DNA of 64,000 bases from Thecaphora thlaspeos. Taxonomy: Eukaryota; Basidiomycota; Ustilaginomycetes; Urocystidales; Glomosporiaceae. Location: NCBI GenBank assembly GCA_900291925.1, contig UWYS01000010.1, positions 558,001 through 622,000 of the forward strand. The letters are read 5' to 3'. Shown here piece after piece: positions 33,088 to 44,400 of this stretch. The notes under the pieces were generated by a model, which saw only the letters and a program-made list of their open reading frames with translations, was not told the DNA's origin and searched no databases. The position numbers and the translations under genes were made by a program. Within the stretch, counting starts at the first letter, position 1, and every line of letters starts with the position of its first letter.

Positions 33088-35615
33088 CTTGGCAAGGAAA
33101 GAGTAGGACTCTGGAGGAAGCTGGGGAAGAATTTGTACGTCTGTCGTGGGGGGAAAGCTTCAGAGGGAGTGAGTGGCTGCTGGGAAGTGAGAGGAAGTGT
33201 CTGAGTGTCTCCGGGGGTGCGAGGAAGAGGCAAGGTGTGAGAAAGAGAGGAAGGTGTGAGAGAGTGAGGGAAATGTTTGATGATGGAAAGATGATTTGGA
33301 GTCCGTCGCCGTCGGTTTTGTCTGTCGCCGGCAGCACTCTCGCTCATTGCTGCAGGCTGCCTCACAACGGCGCTCACGGTACACTTGAGCGAGCTTCTGT
33401 GCGCCGCTCAGGCGGGTAGGTAGAGAGACTCTCAAGCAGCTTCCTTCGTCTTCCAACCACGTACAACCCTTCTACGCACAGCAATCAGGATCTCGTCAGC
33501 CCAGAGGCTGCTCCCAAAGCCATCGCCAGCTCGGGGCATCTAGCCTCCTGTCACCTAGCGCCGAGCGCCGAGCGCCCAGAGCATCAGCTTCTTTGGCACC
33601 GACGCCGCTTGACGTGCTCTGTCGAGGATGTAAACCAATAGTCTGTAAGGGTGACTTGAACCCGCTGTGTCGAGGTAGTAGGCCGAGAGTATGCTAGGGC
33701 CGAGAACTCTGGCGATAGTTGAATGTTGTAGGCGAGCGAAGGAGGCGTCAGCTGGCGCCACAGTCGAGATCGAGACGAGCGAGCCGGTCTGTAGCGTTGG
33801 CGACATTTAGGGTGGGAGAAGCGGACAGGGAAGCGTCCTCCTTGGGCGAAAGCGAGCCAAAGTGGTGTGAATCCGTATGTAGTAAGAGTTGCAGAAACAG
33901 AAAAGAAGGAAAGCTCTATCTGGATACAGTGTTCACGAGGTGCCAACGATGTCGATTTTAGGAGCTGGCGTCCGGGGACCAAGCTCCCCACACTTGGACC
34001 ATCCTAGATCCGGCGGCATCCCTTGCGCACACTGACGTAGCGGTCCAAGCGCTTATTCACGCAGACTATATACGCGACTTTAGGATCACCGCCGTCTTGA
34101 GCAAACGCATCTTGTTTTGGGCCAAGTCTGGTTGGGCTGCGCAAGTGTCCGCCTCTTTCCAGAAGAAAGGGCGGCATTCGGCATCTTTATGACTGTAGCC
34201 GTGGTGTGTTTGGTTTGATCGCGGTCTGAATCGACATCGACTAACAGCCAGTGTTTAAGCAACGGAACAGCTCGCTCAGCTCGCTCCAGATCGAAGCGAC
34301 CGTGCGCCCATACTAGCATGGCTTCGCGCCACCGGGCCACCTAGCAAGGTTGCGATGCGTGCGTAGGGCGCGTCGGTCTGGGTGATTGGCTGAGGCACCC
34401 GGCCTCATCTCGAGCCCGGCTCAGCTCAGCTCCCTTTCTTCTCCTCCTCCATCTCTCTCAGTCGTCGTCGCCCGCAGGGCGCCACTCGGACTATACCAGC
34501 GCATCAGGACTGACCGGAGACGTATCGTACCAATCTGTCTGCAGCTTGTCTGCCACAATGATATCTGATCGGGCATGGTGTTGAATAGCTCTGCAACATA
34601 CAAGCAACGCCTGGACTAAGAACAATCAAGGCGGAAGGGAAAAGGAATCCCGGCTGGCCGACACACCGCACGGAAGAGGCAGGCAAGAGCAGACAACAGA
34701 ACATGAGACACAGGATTGCGGGAGGGAGGGCTCCAGGCCCGGACTCGAAGGCTCCCGACCCGCCGTAGGGGCCGGACGAGCGCAGAGAGAGAGGCCCAAA
34801 GCGGCGAGGCCGCAAGGGTGGGAATCGGGAGGGCAAAAACGACTTGCGCGGTGCGCTACAGAGGCAAAAAAGGGGGAGATGATGGAGGAGAGACGGAAGG
34901 AAGGAGAGGCTGCGCTGGCGGTGGATCGGCCCGCCCAGACGCCCACGCCCGCGCGCGGCACGTGATCCAGCAGGGTTTTGTTGAGCCAGACCCACGTAAA
35001 GCGACTATGCGTGACGACTTTGGATCGTATAAGGACGTGCCGTCTCAAAGGAGAGCACTACCGGGACCAGAGGACGTCCGAAAAGGACAGGTTTGGGAGA
35101 GGTCAGACGCAGTAGCGATCGCAAATACCAGCACCGAACTACTGCGTCGGCTCGTGCGGGTCGTATCGAGGTCATCGCCTTCGAACGTTTTAGACGCGGT
35201 GATGCGCGGCGAATTACTTCGCTGTTCCCTTCGCTTTCGGACACTTCCCAATAGGAGAAGAAGTTGACGCTAGCGTAGGGAGTGTCAGGAAGACCATTCT
35301 CATCTCTGCCAACGCAAAAAAAAAAAAAGCCACGCAAGGGGGACTAGAGGCAAAGTAGCACTCGCGAAGGATGATCAAGTATGGTATACGCGACTCTTCT
35401 TGATTCATTTCCTCCAGATTTAGCGATCCAGAACACAGGTAAGGGACATAGTGGTTTGCAAAAGATGAGGCCTCCGTGCCACTCTGTCTGCCCGCTGCAT
35501 TTGCGGGCCCTCGATATCAATCGCAACGGAACAATTGTGAGGCCAGATGCGACAAACTTGGCTGGAGCGATGGGCTTCTCATCCTCCGCAGGCCACTGTC
35601 TTGTACGGCTGAAAC
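33088..35615. other. 2.5 kb spacer between the two HsbA copies
   Basis: Upstream of HsbA copy 1 and downstream of copy 2. No convincing gene: the 183-residue frame at 34716-35267 (+) and minus frames up to 163 residues lack recognisable domains. A poly-A run lies at about 35317-35328. Confidence 0.5.
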
Positions 35616-36246
35616 TTAAGCGTAGGCAGCCTTGGCACGGGCAATGTCGCCAGTGACGGAGGTGCGGATGGCCTTGGCCTGTTCCTGCCTGCTCTCGGGG
35701 GTCTTGGACACGGCGGCGTCGGCAAACGACGTCACAGCGGTGTCGAGGGAGCGGATGTCACCCTGGACGATACCGATGACGAGGGTCTTCTGAAAGCCGG
35801 GCTTGATCTTGATGATCCTGTCGACGAGGGCGGTGGTGGTGACGGTCGAGGTGGTGAGCTTGGCGATCAGCGGGTCGGCCTGGGCCTCGGTGAACGTCTC
35901 GGAGTTCGAGAAAGCCCTGGTGGCAGTGTTGAGAGAGTTGACGAGGTTCTTGGCATCACCGTCGATGGCAAGGTCGGCAAAGTAGTCCGTACCGTCAGTG
36001 CCCTGCAGCCTGTTGTTGAGGGTGGTGAGCTTGGCGTTGACATCATCGATGCCGCTACGTGGCGGACAAGAATCGGACGAACGAAGTGAGGAATGAACGG
36101 ATCAGTCGCGACGTTCAAAAAAGAGAGGCTAGAGGTAGTGGTTCGAAGAGCAGAAAAAAGTCTACTCACGAGGAAACCGAAGCGTAGTCGGCGACGACCA
36201 GGCTGATGAGGCAGGCAAGGGGAGCGAGGGTAGCGAAGAACTTCAT
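35616..36246 (-). CDS. HsbA-like secreted cell-surface protein, copy 2
   Basis: Exons 36246-36170 and 36054-35616 encode 171 residues. The signal peptide begins MKFFATLAPLACLISLVVA, and mature sequence follows at DYASVSS as in copy 1 (DYNAVTK). The long exon has no internal Met start and is easily missed without splicing. It reads GIDDVNAKLTTLNNRL, YFADLAI, LVNSLNTATRAFS, FTEAQADPLIAKL and ends ARAKAAYA. The same family and likely role as copy 1: a small helical secreted surface protein. Intron phase and exon lengths are identical to copy 1, and both introns share a GGATCAGTCGCG-like segment, supporting recent tandem duplication. A TATAAGTA on the minus strand lies about 135 bases before the start. 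Confidence 0.85.
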
Positions 36247-36821
36247 TGTGGCGGTGAAAGGTGGGGTTTGAGGGGTGGAAAGACTTGCTTGTGGGTATGT
36301 GTGAGAGTGATAGAGATAAGAGAGAGGTGTGTGAGTGGTTTGATGAGGAGAAAGAAGGGAAGACGGCCGCGATCCCATCGATACTTATACCTTTTCGTCG
36401 CCACCTACGCGCTCAGCTCGCACGCCACAGGCAAACCTTCGTAGAGTCAGGACCGCCAGGAGTTCTGCCCGGCTCTTTCCTGGAATCCCTTCGGTCTCTA
36501 GTCAGAGAATCCACTGTCGAAGCAGACATACAGTAGCCAGCAAGTGAGGTGTCCAACGGCAGAGAGGCTGAAACATGCAGCGCCGCACGAACCCTCCCTC
36601 TTCCCCGCAAATCCCTGTTACTTAGCGCTGACGTCCGCGTACTTGATGCGATCACTTCTGCCAAACGTACACAAACACTGTTCTGTTCGGCGGCTCCACC
36701 TTTTGGATGCCTAGGCGAGGTCGATATAGAGACATGCATAGCAGGTTCGGTTACGTGCTCTTCTCTTGTTGTCGTCGGACCTTCAACGGATCTTCTCGAC
36801 GCCAACAAACGGTGGTGTACT

Positions 36822-37397
36822 TACTGTACTTGCACTGATCGCGGCAGTACAGTACAGTATGGCAATGTGAGGTGATCCTCGACCGCACCATCCTGCTCAG
36901 CTCCGGCGGGGCTTGCAGGTCCTCGCTCTGCGGCTTTGCACGTCACGCCCTAGATGAAAACGCAGCTGCAAACGACCGAATGTCACTACCCTCAGCAGGC
37001 CGTTGGGAGCTTGCCATAAAGTGCTTACACAGGCCGGGATATCATCCGCTTTCTCTCTTTTTCGAGCATTCTGGCTGCTCCTGCACAGCTACTCCAGTGC
37101 CAGCTCATCTAGATGATTTCACGTCCGTTCCATCGACAGCCATGCTACTACTGTACCTGACTAACGAGAACGTGGCTGGTAGAGTCCGAGACCGGAAGTA
37201 GCTGGCGAGACGAGATCTGACCGGCAATACTGTATATTACGTCTAGCTCGCAGAGTAGCCGAAATGGTTGATATTGGCCAATAGGGATGGATCCGAAGAG
37301 TATGGGAAGCAACCTTGAGGATGGTACTGTACTGTATGACAGACGAGTACAGTAAGGCGGAGAGAGTCGGGAGGGGCTAATACAGTACAGTACTGTA
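36822..37397. repeat. Cluster of TACTGTA/TACAGTA heptamers
   Basis: By eye, heptamers start at 36822, 36848, 36853, 37149, 37228, 37325, 37330, 37348, 37381, 37386 and 37391; several overlap head to tail as TACAGTACAGTACTGTA. More single copies lie at 337, 580, 8643, 16212, 16583, 16811, 17423, 37579, 38155, 42945, 43055, 43607, 44236, 45014, 45407, 45557 and 45587. All lie outside the coding exons called here. Function is unknown; a transcription-factor site or a repeat relic are both possible. Confidence 0.75.
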
Positions 37398-37939
37398 AGT
37401 ACTGTGAGTACTCACCCGGACTGCCGGTGCAGATTCCGCGGAAGAGACGAGGCAGATCGACGGTTGCTGGCTGAGAGATGATGGACAATTCCGTAGGCCC
37501 CTTGTCAAGCGAGAAGAAGAGATATCTCAGAAGGCGGCGGAAGGACAATCCTTGCCGATGTTGCCGAAGGTTGGTACATACAGTAGGTTCCGTCCCGGGA
37601 GAATGAAGCTGAAAACGATGGTGGTGTCAAGCGGTGGCGTGACCTCGCACACGCTATACATTGTCAGTCCTGTAGAGTGTTGCTTTGTTATGTATGGTGC
37701 TCGGGTGGATGCTTGGGAACTTGATGTACACAATAAAAGTATTGAGAGTTTGCCATGGGAAGACGGGGCACAGGATGCTTGATTGGCGGGGAGAATGCGA
37801 GATGCGGGAAGGAGGCTGCGCCCGCGAAGGGTAGAGAGCAGTAGAGCTTGAGTTTCATAACGGATTTACGTACGTACTATACATACAGACTCATGGAGCA
37901 GGCGTGGGGGGATGACGCCGACGGTGACGATGACGGCGA

Positions 37940-37966
37940 GGGGGAGGGGGAGGGGGAGGGGGAGGG
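37940..37966 (+). repeat. GGGGGA tandem array, potential G-quadruplex
   Basis: Four consecutive runs of five G separated by single A, then a GGG run, about 360 bases upstream of the CFD1 start. The pattern satisfies the usual four-run quadruplex rule with one-base loops. Confidence 0.9.
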
Positions 37967-38327
37967 CAAAGGGAGGCCGTACCGTAGCGAGGCTGCGTAA
38001 ATTGACACCTTCCGCCTTTCGCTCGGCTGAGAGAAGCGGCGGGCGGGGGAAAGCCAGTTGCCTCCTTCTCGGCCGCAAAAAGAGGCGGGAGAGCGTTGGC
38101 GCAAAGTCCGAAGCGCCGTCGGTGCCGTCGGTGCCGTCGGCCCACGCTGGCTGGTACTGTACGGTGCCGACTCAGCTACTCGACATGCCTCCTCGTACCC
38201 TCTTACCTTCTTCCTTCTCTTCCAAGCTGAGTCGCATCTTGGCCACACCATCGCCCTCGCCCTAAACAAACTTCCACTCTCATTGGTGCGACACCTTCCG
38301 CCGCAATCTCGTTTCTCCACACCCGCA

Positions 38328-39494
38328 ATGACCACCACCACCACTCAAGCCACGAGCAGCGGCCCCAACTCAATCTCCGCCTCGGCTTCGCACCTCGGCG
38401 CCGATCCCAGCATCGTCCGTCGTCTCTCGCAGGTGCGCAACATCATCCTCGTCCTCTCCGGCAAGGGCGGCGTTGGCAAGTCCTCTGTTTCAGCACAGCT
38501 CGCTCTCTCCCTCTCCTCCACACCCATCCCCGACGACGCCCATGTCGCCTCTCCCGCCGCATCCTCCTCCTCCTTCTCAGCAGCGGCGGAAGCGGGTGTG
38601 AGGATGAGGCCGCCGCGAGTGGGCATTCTCGACATCGATCTCACGGGTCCCTCTATCCCGCGCATGTTGGGCCTGGACGGTCAGACGGTCAAGCAGTCTT
38701 CAGACGGCTGGGTACCCGTCTACACCGACTCGTCCCAGTCACTCGCCGTCATGTCGGTTGGCTTCCTTCTTCGCTCCAAGAACGACTCGGTCGTCTGGCG
38801 AGGACCCAAGAAGAACGCCATGATCAAGCAGTTCCTCGGCGAAGTGAGGTGGGGTCCGCTCGACTACCTCGTCATCGACACGCCACCCGGAACGTCGGAC
38901 GAACACATCTCCATCCTCGAGTACCTCCGTACGTTTAACCCTTCGGCCGTCATGGTCACGACACCGCAGGCCGTCTCGCTCGCCGACAATCTGAGGTCGT
39001 TGGACTTTACGCGCAAGACCAACTTGCCGCTACTAGGTCTGATCGAGAACATGAGCGGCTACGTGTGTCCTCACTGCGAGGAGTGTACCAACGTATGGGG
39101 CAAGGGAGGAGGCGAGGCGTTGGCGCAGAGGGAAGGACTGCACTTCTTGGGCAGCATCCCGATCGATCCTGGACTCGTCAGGGTATTGGACGACGCAAAG
39201 GAAGAGGCAAAAGCAGAGGTGCAGAGGCAAAAGGAGCACGATCCAACAAAGGCCGTAGACGCAATCGACCAACCCCTTGTGCCCATCGACGTACCTGCAC
39301 CGACTTCCTTGACCACGGCGTCACTGGTCAGTAGCATGGACGAATCTGCCACGCCCGCCGGTACCATCCTCAGCAGGACGACGATACAGCGCTACAGGGA
39401 CAGTCAGACGTTCCCCATCTTCCAAAAGGTCACTCACCAGATCCGACAGCTGGCCCAACAACATCGCACAAACGCCGGCACAGTGAGCGCTTGA
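38328..39494 (+). CDS. CFD1: Cytosolic Fe-S cluster assembly ATPase CFD1/NUBP2
   Basis: A single exon of 388 residues starting at the first ATG of the frame. CFD1 pairs with NBP35 as the scaffold of the cytosolic iron-sulfur assembly pathway. The deviant Walker [10 protein letters not shown] lies near residue 46, followed by [17 protein letters not shown] (switch), [12 protein letters not shown], the Walker B-like [15 protein letters not shown], and the cluster-binding YVCPHCEEC. There is no N-terminal four-Cys ferredoxin motif, which separates it from NBP35/NUBP1. A Ser/Ala-rich insertion follows the first ATPase helix, and a variable tail of about 110 residues extends beyond the usual end. 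The frame is open further upstream but without another ATG. Confidence 0.93.
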   Translation: MTTTTTQATSSGPNSISASASHLGADPSIVRRLSQVRNIILVLSGKGGVGKSSVSAQLALSLSSTPIPDDAHVASPAASSSSFSAAAEAGVRMRPPRVGILDIDLTGPSIPRMLGLDGQTVKQSSDGWVPVYTDSSQSLAVMSVGFLLRSKNDSVVWRGPKKNAMIKQFLGEVRWGPLDYLVIDTPPGTSDEHISILEYLRTFNPSAVMVTTPQAVSLADNLRSLDFTRKTNLPLLGLIENMSGYVCPHCEECTNVWGKGGGEALAQREGLHFLGSIPIDPGLVRVLDDAKEEAKAEVQRQKEHDPTKAVDAIDQPLVPIDVPAPTSLTTASLVSSMDESATPAGTILSRTTIQRYRDSQTFPIFQKVTHQIRQLAQQHRTNAGTVSA

Positions 39495-40032
39495 GCCCTC
39501 CAGTCATCGTAGGCTTTCGTCTTGCATCGACAATACTCCAACACACCGCATCACTCGCCCAAAATACCTCCTCACAGACCGGCATCACAGGCGTGCGAAA
39601 GTGAGAGAAGCGAGCAGACATGGTTCTACGACTGCTTCTAGCATCTTGAGACAGAGTGTGGCCGCAAGAGAGAGGAAGAGGGAATGTGCGTGACAGATGT
39701 TACAAAGTTTGGTGAAAAGCCCATGTCTGAGGAGCAACGTCGGCGAGGCGAGGCGAGGCGAAATGGGCGCGCGGAACGTCTCTGATCTGTCTATGATATG
39801 TTGGACGCCAGAAACTGACAACGTGTGTGCGACATGCCCGAGAGTTGCTGCGGAGAGGAAGGAAGAGACGGGACGGGACAGGAGGATGAAAAGAGAATGC
39901 CAGTGTCCGGGTGGCATGGGAAGCTTGCGTCTGGATCTACACGATGGGGTGGCGATAGATGGGGGAGATCATGCTGGGAGAAACGGAACGGGAGGGTGCG
40001 AGGACAACGGGAAGAGCACGGCTTGCGGCGTC
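39495..40032. other. Convergent spacer
   Basis: About 0.5 kb between the 3' ends of CFD1 (+) and the orphan membrane protein gene (-). No gene is seen. Confidence 0.6.
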
Positions 40033-41475
40033 TCAGATGCGCCCCGCCGACTGGCTGCCCGCCTGTGCCTTGCCGGCGCCAGACCACGAGAGCAGGCCGC
40101 TCTGCGCCGTGATGGCGTCGTTCTCATCGCTGTCGTACGACGCCTTGTTGCGCGCAGAGTACCGACCGTCAGTGACCGCCCTGACGTCCGCCGCCAGCCC
40201 TGCCGATGCGCCACCCGTCGGTGTCGCATAGCCCGTGTGCCGCGGCGACGAGGCCCCGCTACCGAGCTGACCCGCGAGCGAGCCGATCGAGCCGTGGCCA
40301 AACTGCGGATAGCTCAACGCTTGGAGCGGATTCGAGGTGGCCAGGCTGAATGAGCCCATCCGGCTGTTGGCCAGGCTATCGTTGAAGCTGTGCGTCTCGC
40401 TGCCGGCGTTGTCGTATATTGAGTAAGAAGAGTTGCGCCGGCTGCTCGACAGGACGCCCGGCCCGCCCGTAGGGTCAGTGATGTGCCTTCGGAGGTCGTG
40501 CGAGTGGTCGAGCGGGTGGCCGTACTCGGGCGTGGCGTAGGTCCGGTCCATCGCGCTCGGCTTTACGGGGATGCTGCCAAACACGCTGTTCCTCGACCGG
40601 TGCAGGTCGGCGCCGAGGCCGACGGAGCTTCTGGTACGGTGAACGTGCCGTGTCCCGAATGGCGGTACTCGGCCGCCGCCTCCGCTGCTGGTGCTACCGC
40701 TGCCGCCGGTGCTGCTGCTGCCATTCGAGAGGCCTCGGCCCTGCTGGGCGAGCGAGCTGGCCTGCTTGCTGACTACGACCAAAAGCGGCTTTCTCGCCTG
40801 TTCGCCCGTCTCGAGGTCCATCGGGCTGTATTGGAACGACGAGCCACTCGCCATTCCTCCGGCCGTCAGCACCGGAAGGCCCACCGCGCCGAGCTTGGCC
40901 TTGTCGCCCTTCTTTCCGGCGTCGGCCAGCGAAAACGAGGTGCCGCGGTAGCCTCGGCTGAGCCGCCGGTCTCGCCTTCCTCCTCCGCCTCCTTCGCGCG
41001 GCGTACCAGCGCCGCCGCCGACCCGTTTGGAAATCTTGTTGGGCGGCAGCTTCCTGCTGCCGGACTCGAGACTGCTGCTGGAGCCGGGTGTCGGCGAGCC
41101 ACCGGGACTAAGCGCCGATCGGTTGCCGCCCCGGACTCGGAGGTCCTGCCTGGCACGCGCCCTCTCCTCGTCGACGCGCCGGCCGGCCCGCGTAAGGCGG
41201 CTGCTTGTACACAGGAGGTTAATGAGAGAGTAGATCAGCGCCAGCAGCGCGAACCCAAGGGCGCAGAAGATGAGAAGGAGCGGCGTGAGCGGGATCGTGG
41301 TGTTGCCCAAGGAAATGTAGTTGTTGCCCTTCATGATGGCTCGTTTCTGGAGCATGGGCTGACGCCGCCCGTCGGCCGCGTTTGCGTTCCCTGGTAACGC
41401 CGAGACCGTGCCCGCGGCTGTCAGCAGCAGCGTCCCGTACGCTTCCGCACGTTGTGTAAAGGATCCAGGAGCCAT
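40033..41475 (-). CDS. Single-pass membrane protein, unknown function
   Basis: A single exon of 480 residues from the first ATG of the frame. Residues about 13-33 look like a signal peptide (YGTLLLTAAGTVSALPG), followed by a QKR dibasic site that could be Kex2-cleaved, an NTT glycosylation site, and one strong membrane helix at about 62-89 (PLTPLLLIFCALGFALLALI). An Arg-rich stop-transfer segment then leads into a long Ser/Gly-rich, probably cytoplasmic tail of almost 400 residues. This layout resembles small fungal plasma-membrane sensor-like or eisosome-associated proteins, but no named family was recognised. A TATAAAAG on the minus strand at 41725-41732 lies about 250 bases upstream and supports the start. 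Confidence 0.68.
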   Translation of the reverse strand: MAPGSFTQRAEAYGTLLLTAAGTVSALPGNANAADGRRQPMLQKRAIMKGNNYISLGNTTIPLTPLLLIFCALGFALLALIYSLINLLCTSSRLTRAGRRVDEERARARQDLRVRGGNRSALSPGGSPTPGSSSSLESGSRKLPPNKISKRVGGGAGTPREGGGGGRRDRRLSRGYRGTSFSLADAGKKGDKAKLGAVGLPVLTAGGMASGSSFQYSPMDLETGEQARKPLLVVVSKQASSLAQQGRGLSNGSSSTGGSGSTSSGGGGRVPPFGTRHVHRTRSSVGLGADLHRSRNSVFGSIPVKPSAMDRTYATPEYGHPLDHSHDLRRHITDPTGGPGVLSSSRRNSSYSIYDNAGSETHSFNDSLANSRMGSFSLATSNPLQALSYPQFGHGSIGSLAGQLGSGASSPRHTGYATPTGGASAGLAADVRAVTDGRYSARNKASYDSDENDAITAQSGLLSWSGAGKAQAGSQSAGRI

Positions 41476-44400
41476 GATGGATGAAAAGAGGTTTTGTCGA
41501 CGGAGACCTTTTACGCTCGGAAAACTGTATCGAGAGCTGGGTCTTGCTGCTGAAAGGGGCAAGAGGAGATCGATGCGCTTCGTTTGATTGGGTGCTGGGA
41601 AGGTCGGTCGCTCTTCGTCGTCGTCGTTCTTCTAGCGTTCAGTGCATCTAGTCGGGGCAGGCTGCTTAGTCTGACGGAGCAACGAATGGTGTTGGGGGGG
41701 TTCGAAATCACCAGAATCTAACGGCTTTTATAGGTGCGAGTGCAAGACCGCCCTTTGAGTGGACGGGACTGGCAAGCCAGGATGTGCGCAGCAACTGATC
41801 GAGTCGACAGCCAGGCGGATCGCCAAGGATGAAGTGGGGCAATGGGGCGAAGAGGGCGACCTTGCGTGTTTGCCAAGCCAACGTCCAAGGGCCAGAGGGT
41901 TAACGTTGGTATTGTCTTCAAGCTTCTAGGGTGGACCCTGAGGAAGCGAAGGGGACTTGGCTTCCGTGTTGAAGCTTGCGCTTGTGTGCCAGCTGGCGCT
42001 GTCACTGCAGAGATCGGAGCTGAGAACTCAGGTGAGTGGCGGGTGCTGTTGCAGGGAACGGTGAGCACGCCGGGGCTAGCTCTTGTCGTAAAGGGTGAGG
42101 CTTCGCGGATATGACGTCGCAAGACTGCAGTGGTCGGGGCGGTGCGGGTGGCGTGCTCTGCGTGCCTATGCTTTTGGTCGAAGCTCTATCCTGTGCCGTG
42201 TTAGACGGCTGGAAGAATGGCGCGAAGGAGAGGGCGACGGCGATGCTGGATGTGAGGGCGACTGGGATGTGGTGGTCCGAAAGACGGGGTCTGAGGAGAG
42301 GTGCTCGAGGGACGGGCCGCGGCTTCCTCTTTGTACTGGCGCGAAGCAGACGGTAGCTGGAAGATGGGCCCAACGAAGACGAAAAGCTGCGGGGAGAGCG
42401 ATGTGGGACGTGGTGGGTGGGATGCGATATGAACGGCGACGAGTGGCCCAAGAAGCGGAGCGCGGGAGCGTGTCGAGACGAGAGTTGGATATCGACAGAG
42501 GAGGGGTAGGGGTAGGGTGAGTGACGAGAAGGAGGGGGAGAAAGGGAAGGGTGAAGGGTGTGAAGATGTCGAGCTGGCGTATGGGCGGTGGAACGACACG
42601 GGGCCTCACGCGGGTTGGCTTGTGGTGAGGAAGCAAGGCGAGGAGAGAGGTGATGGCGCCGAGGGCCCGTTGGTCTGTGAGGCGACAAGGCGAGGCGCGG
42701 CGAGGCGCGGCGAGGCAGAATGATGAAAATTTGTCACGCAACGAGCCAAAAGGTGCGCTGCGCTGTCATGGCACGACCAAAAGGCGCCCGCCTCCTGCAA
42801 CAAGGGTCTCCCCTCTTTGTTGGCGCCCGCGCAGCCTGGCGACTATGTATGTAGAAACAGGCGAGCCTGCGCAGCAGCAGCCACGCTGATGACTACACAG
42901 GATGGGCCGACCTCAGGCGTGATTATTCAATTTACACCCACTACTACAGTAAGGATTCTACCAACTCACAGTGGGCAAATTCGGGGCTACAGCAACAAGC
43001 TCAGGCTCATAAGACAGGCGGGCGTCGCCGCAAAGCCTTGGCGGTGCGTTAACCTACTGTATCTCTCCTCTCTGACACCGTCGGGGCTGGTGCCGAGATC
43101 AGCCTAGCCTACAGATGAGGGGCGTCGGTTGATTCGCGTCCTTGCAGTTGGCAAGCTCGGTGCGTGGGATGGGTCGGCGATGTGTACCGTACAAGTACAG
43201 AGGGCTTGCATTGGTTTGCCGGACCGCACCGAGCGATGCGATGCGATGCGATGCGATGCGAGGCAATGTCGGCTGCCCCGCTTGTCCCGCCCCTGCTGAA
43301 AACGGGAAAGAGGCTCTGCTTCTGCCTGGAAAACTTTCGGCGCAAAGGATCAGCCTAAGGTTCAGGGGCCATCAACTGGTCAAGCGCAACACACACGCAC
43401 AACGCGGCTCGAGCGCATGTTGTTTCGGCGGGGCGCGCCATCCGCACCATGTCTCCGCTCCCTCCACTCCTGCTGATGATGATCGCTTCCAGCCGCACAG
43501 CCTCTACATAGTCTACCAGCCTATCTCGTCCTCAGCGGATGGTTCCATCGCATCACTGCTAAGGCAAGGCGGTAGGCAGGCGCACAAAATGGTATGTAAG
43601 TGCATGTACTGTAGTACAGGATTTAGCTTGTGTGCTGTAGGACGGCGGTGGTCGTCGTAATCGAGCCATTTGGGTAGTCATTACAACAACCAAAAATAGG
43701 AAAATCACTAATATATAATATATAATATAAATAATAAACTCGACAAAAGGGTAAGTACAGTGTTAGTCAGTACGCCTCAGCAACGGGCCGTTCTCCCGTC
43801 ATACAGCTTGCCGCACGGGTCGGTCGGACGCGCAGGCGTAGGCGGGCGGCCCGTTGGATGACGGGTGCGCGCGTCGACGCAAGTACGGTCAAGGCTACGC
43901 CTCGATGGAGCCAAATCTCGTGCGTTTTCCGTCTGTCCGACCTGTGCCCCCCCGGCTTCTTGCTTAGCTTGCTTAGAATAGTCCCTTCTGCCACGGTGAT
44001 ACGCCGGCCCTTGACCTTGCTCGACAAAGAGTCGATTTCGATGCAGCGCACAGGCGACACCTTCATCCTCTTCTTCCTGGGGTCGCCACACGGTACATAT
44101 GCTTTCCCGCCTCGAACACATGCCAGGCCCACAGGCCTTGGTCCTGGTCCCACCACAAAGGCCTGCCTCTATATCCTCTCGTTTGCCGCAAGGGCGGGGA
44201 CCGCTGACGCAATGCTGACTCCAGCCAGCGCGGCGTACTGTAAAGTTGTACTGCAACAAGTCCGCCTCATCGGTCGCTCGCTCTAAATTTCAAATGAAAG
44301 CAGCCGCTTGGCCTTTCGTCGACGCCTGCCTGTCTGCTTTCGCATCGATCCAAGCAGGGATGCCCGTCCGACCCTCTTTGCTGCTGGCTCCATTGCCCTC

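Larger units (their letters stand above)
36247..38327. other. Divergent intergenic region rich in TACTGTA/TACAGTA heptamers
   Basis: Between HsbA copy 2 (-) and CFD1 (+). No gene is supportable. It carries the densest group of TACTGTA/TACAGTA heptamers in the window and a strong G-run array close to CFD1, both listed separately. Confidence 0.6.

Noticed and set aside
33640..33700. tRNA-like segment with a GGTTCAAGTCA-like B box on the minus strand
   Set aside because: The T-arm stem does not pair properly and no A box or acceptor stem could be found.
40483..41397. 304-residue plus-strand frame
   Set aside because: Antisense shadow of the orphan membrane protein; Ala/Arg-rich without domains.
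43767..44156. 129-residue basic minus-strand frame
   Set aside because: Superficially ribosomal-protein-like composition, but no family signature and overlapping frames of similar length on both strands.
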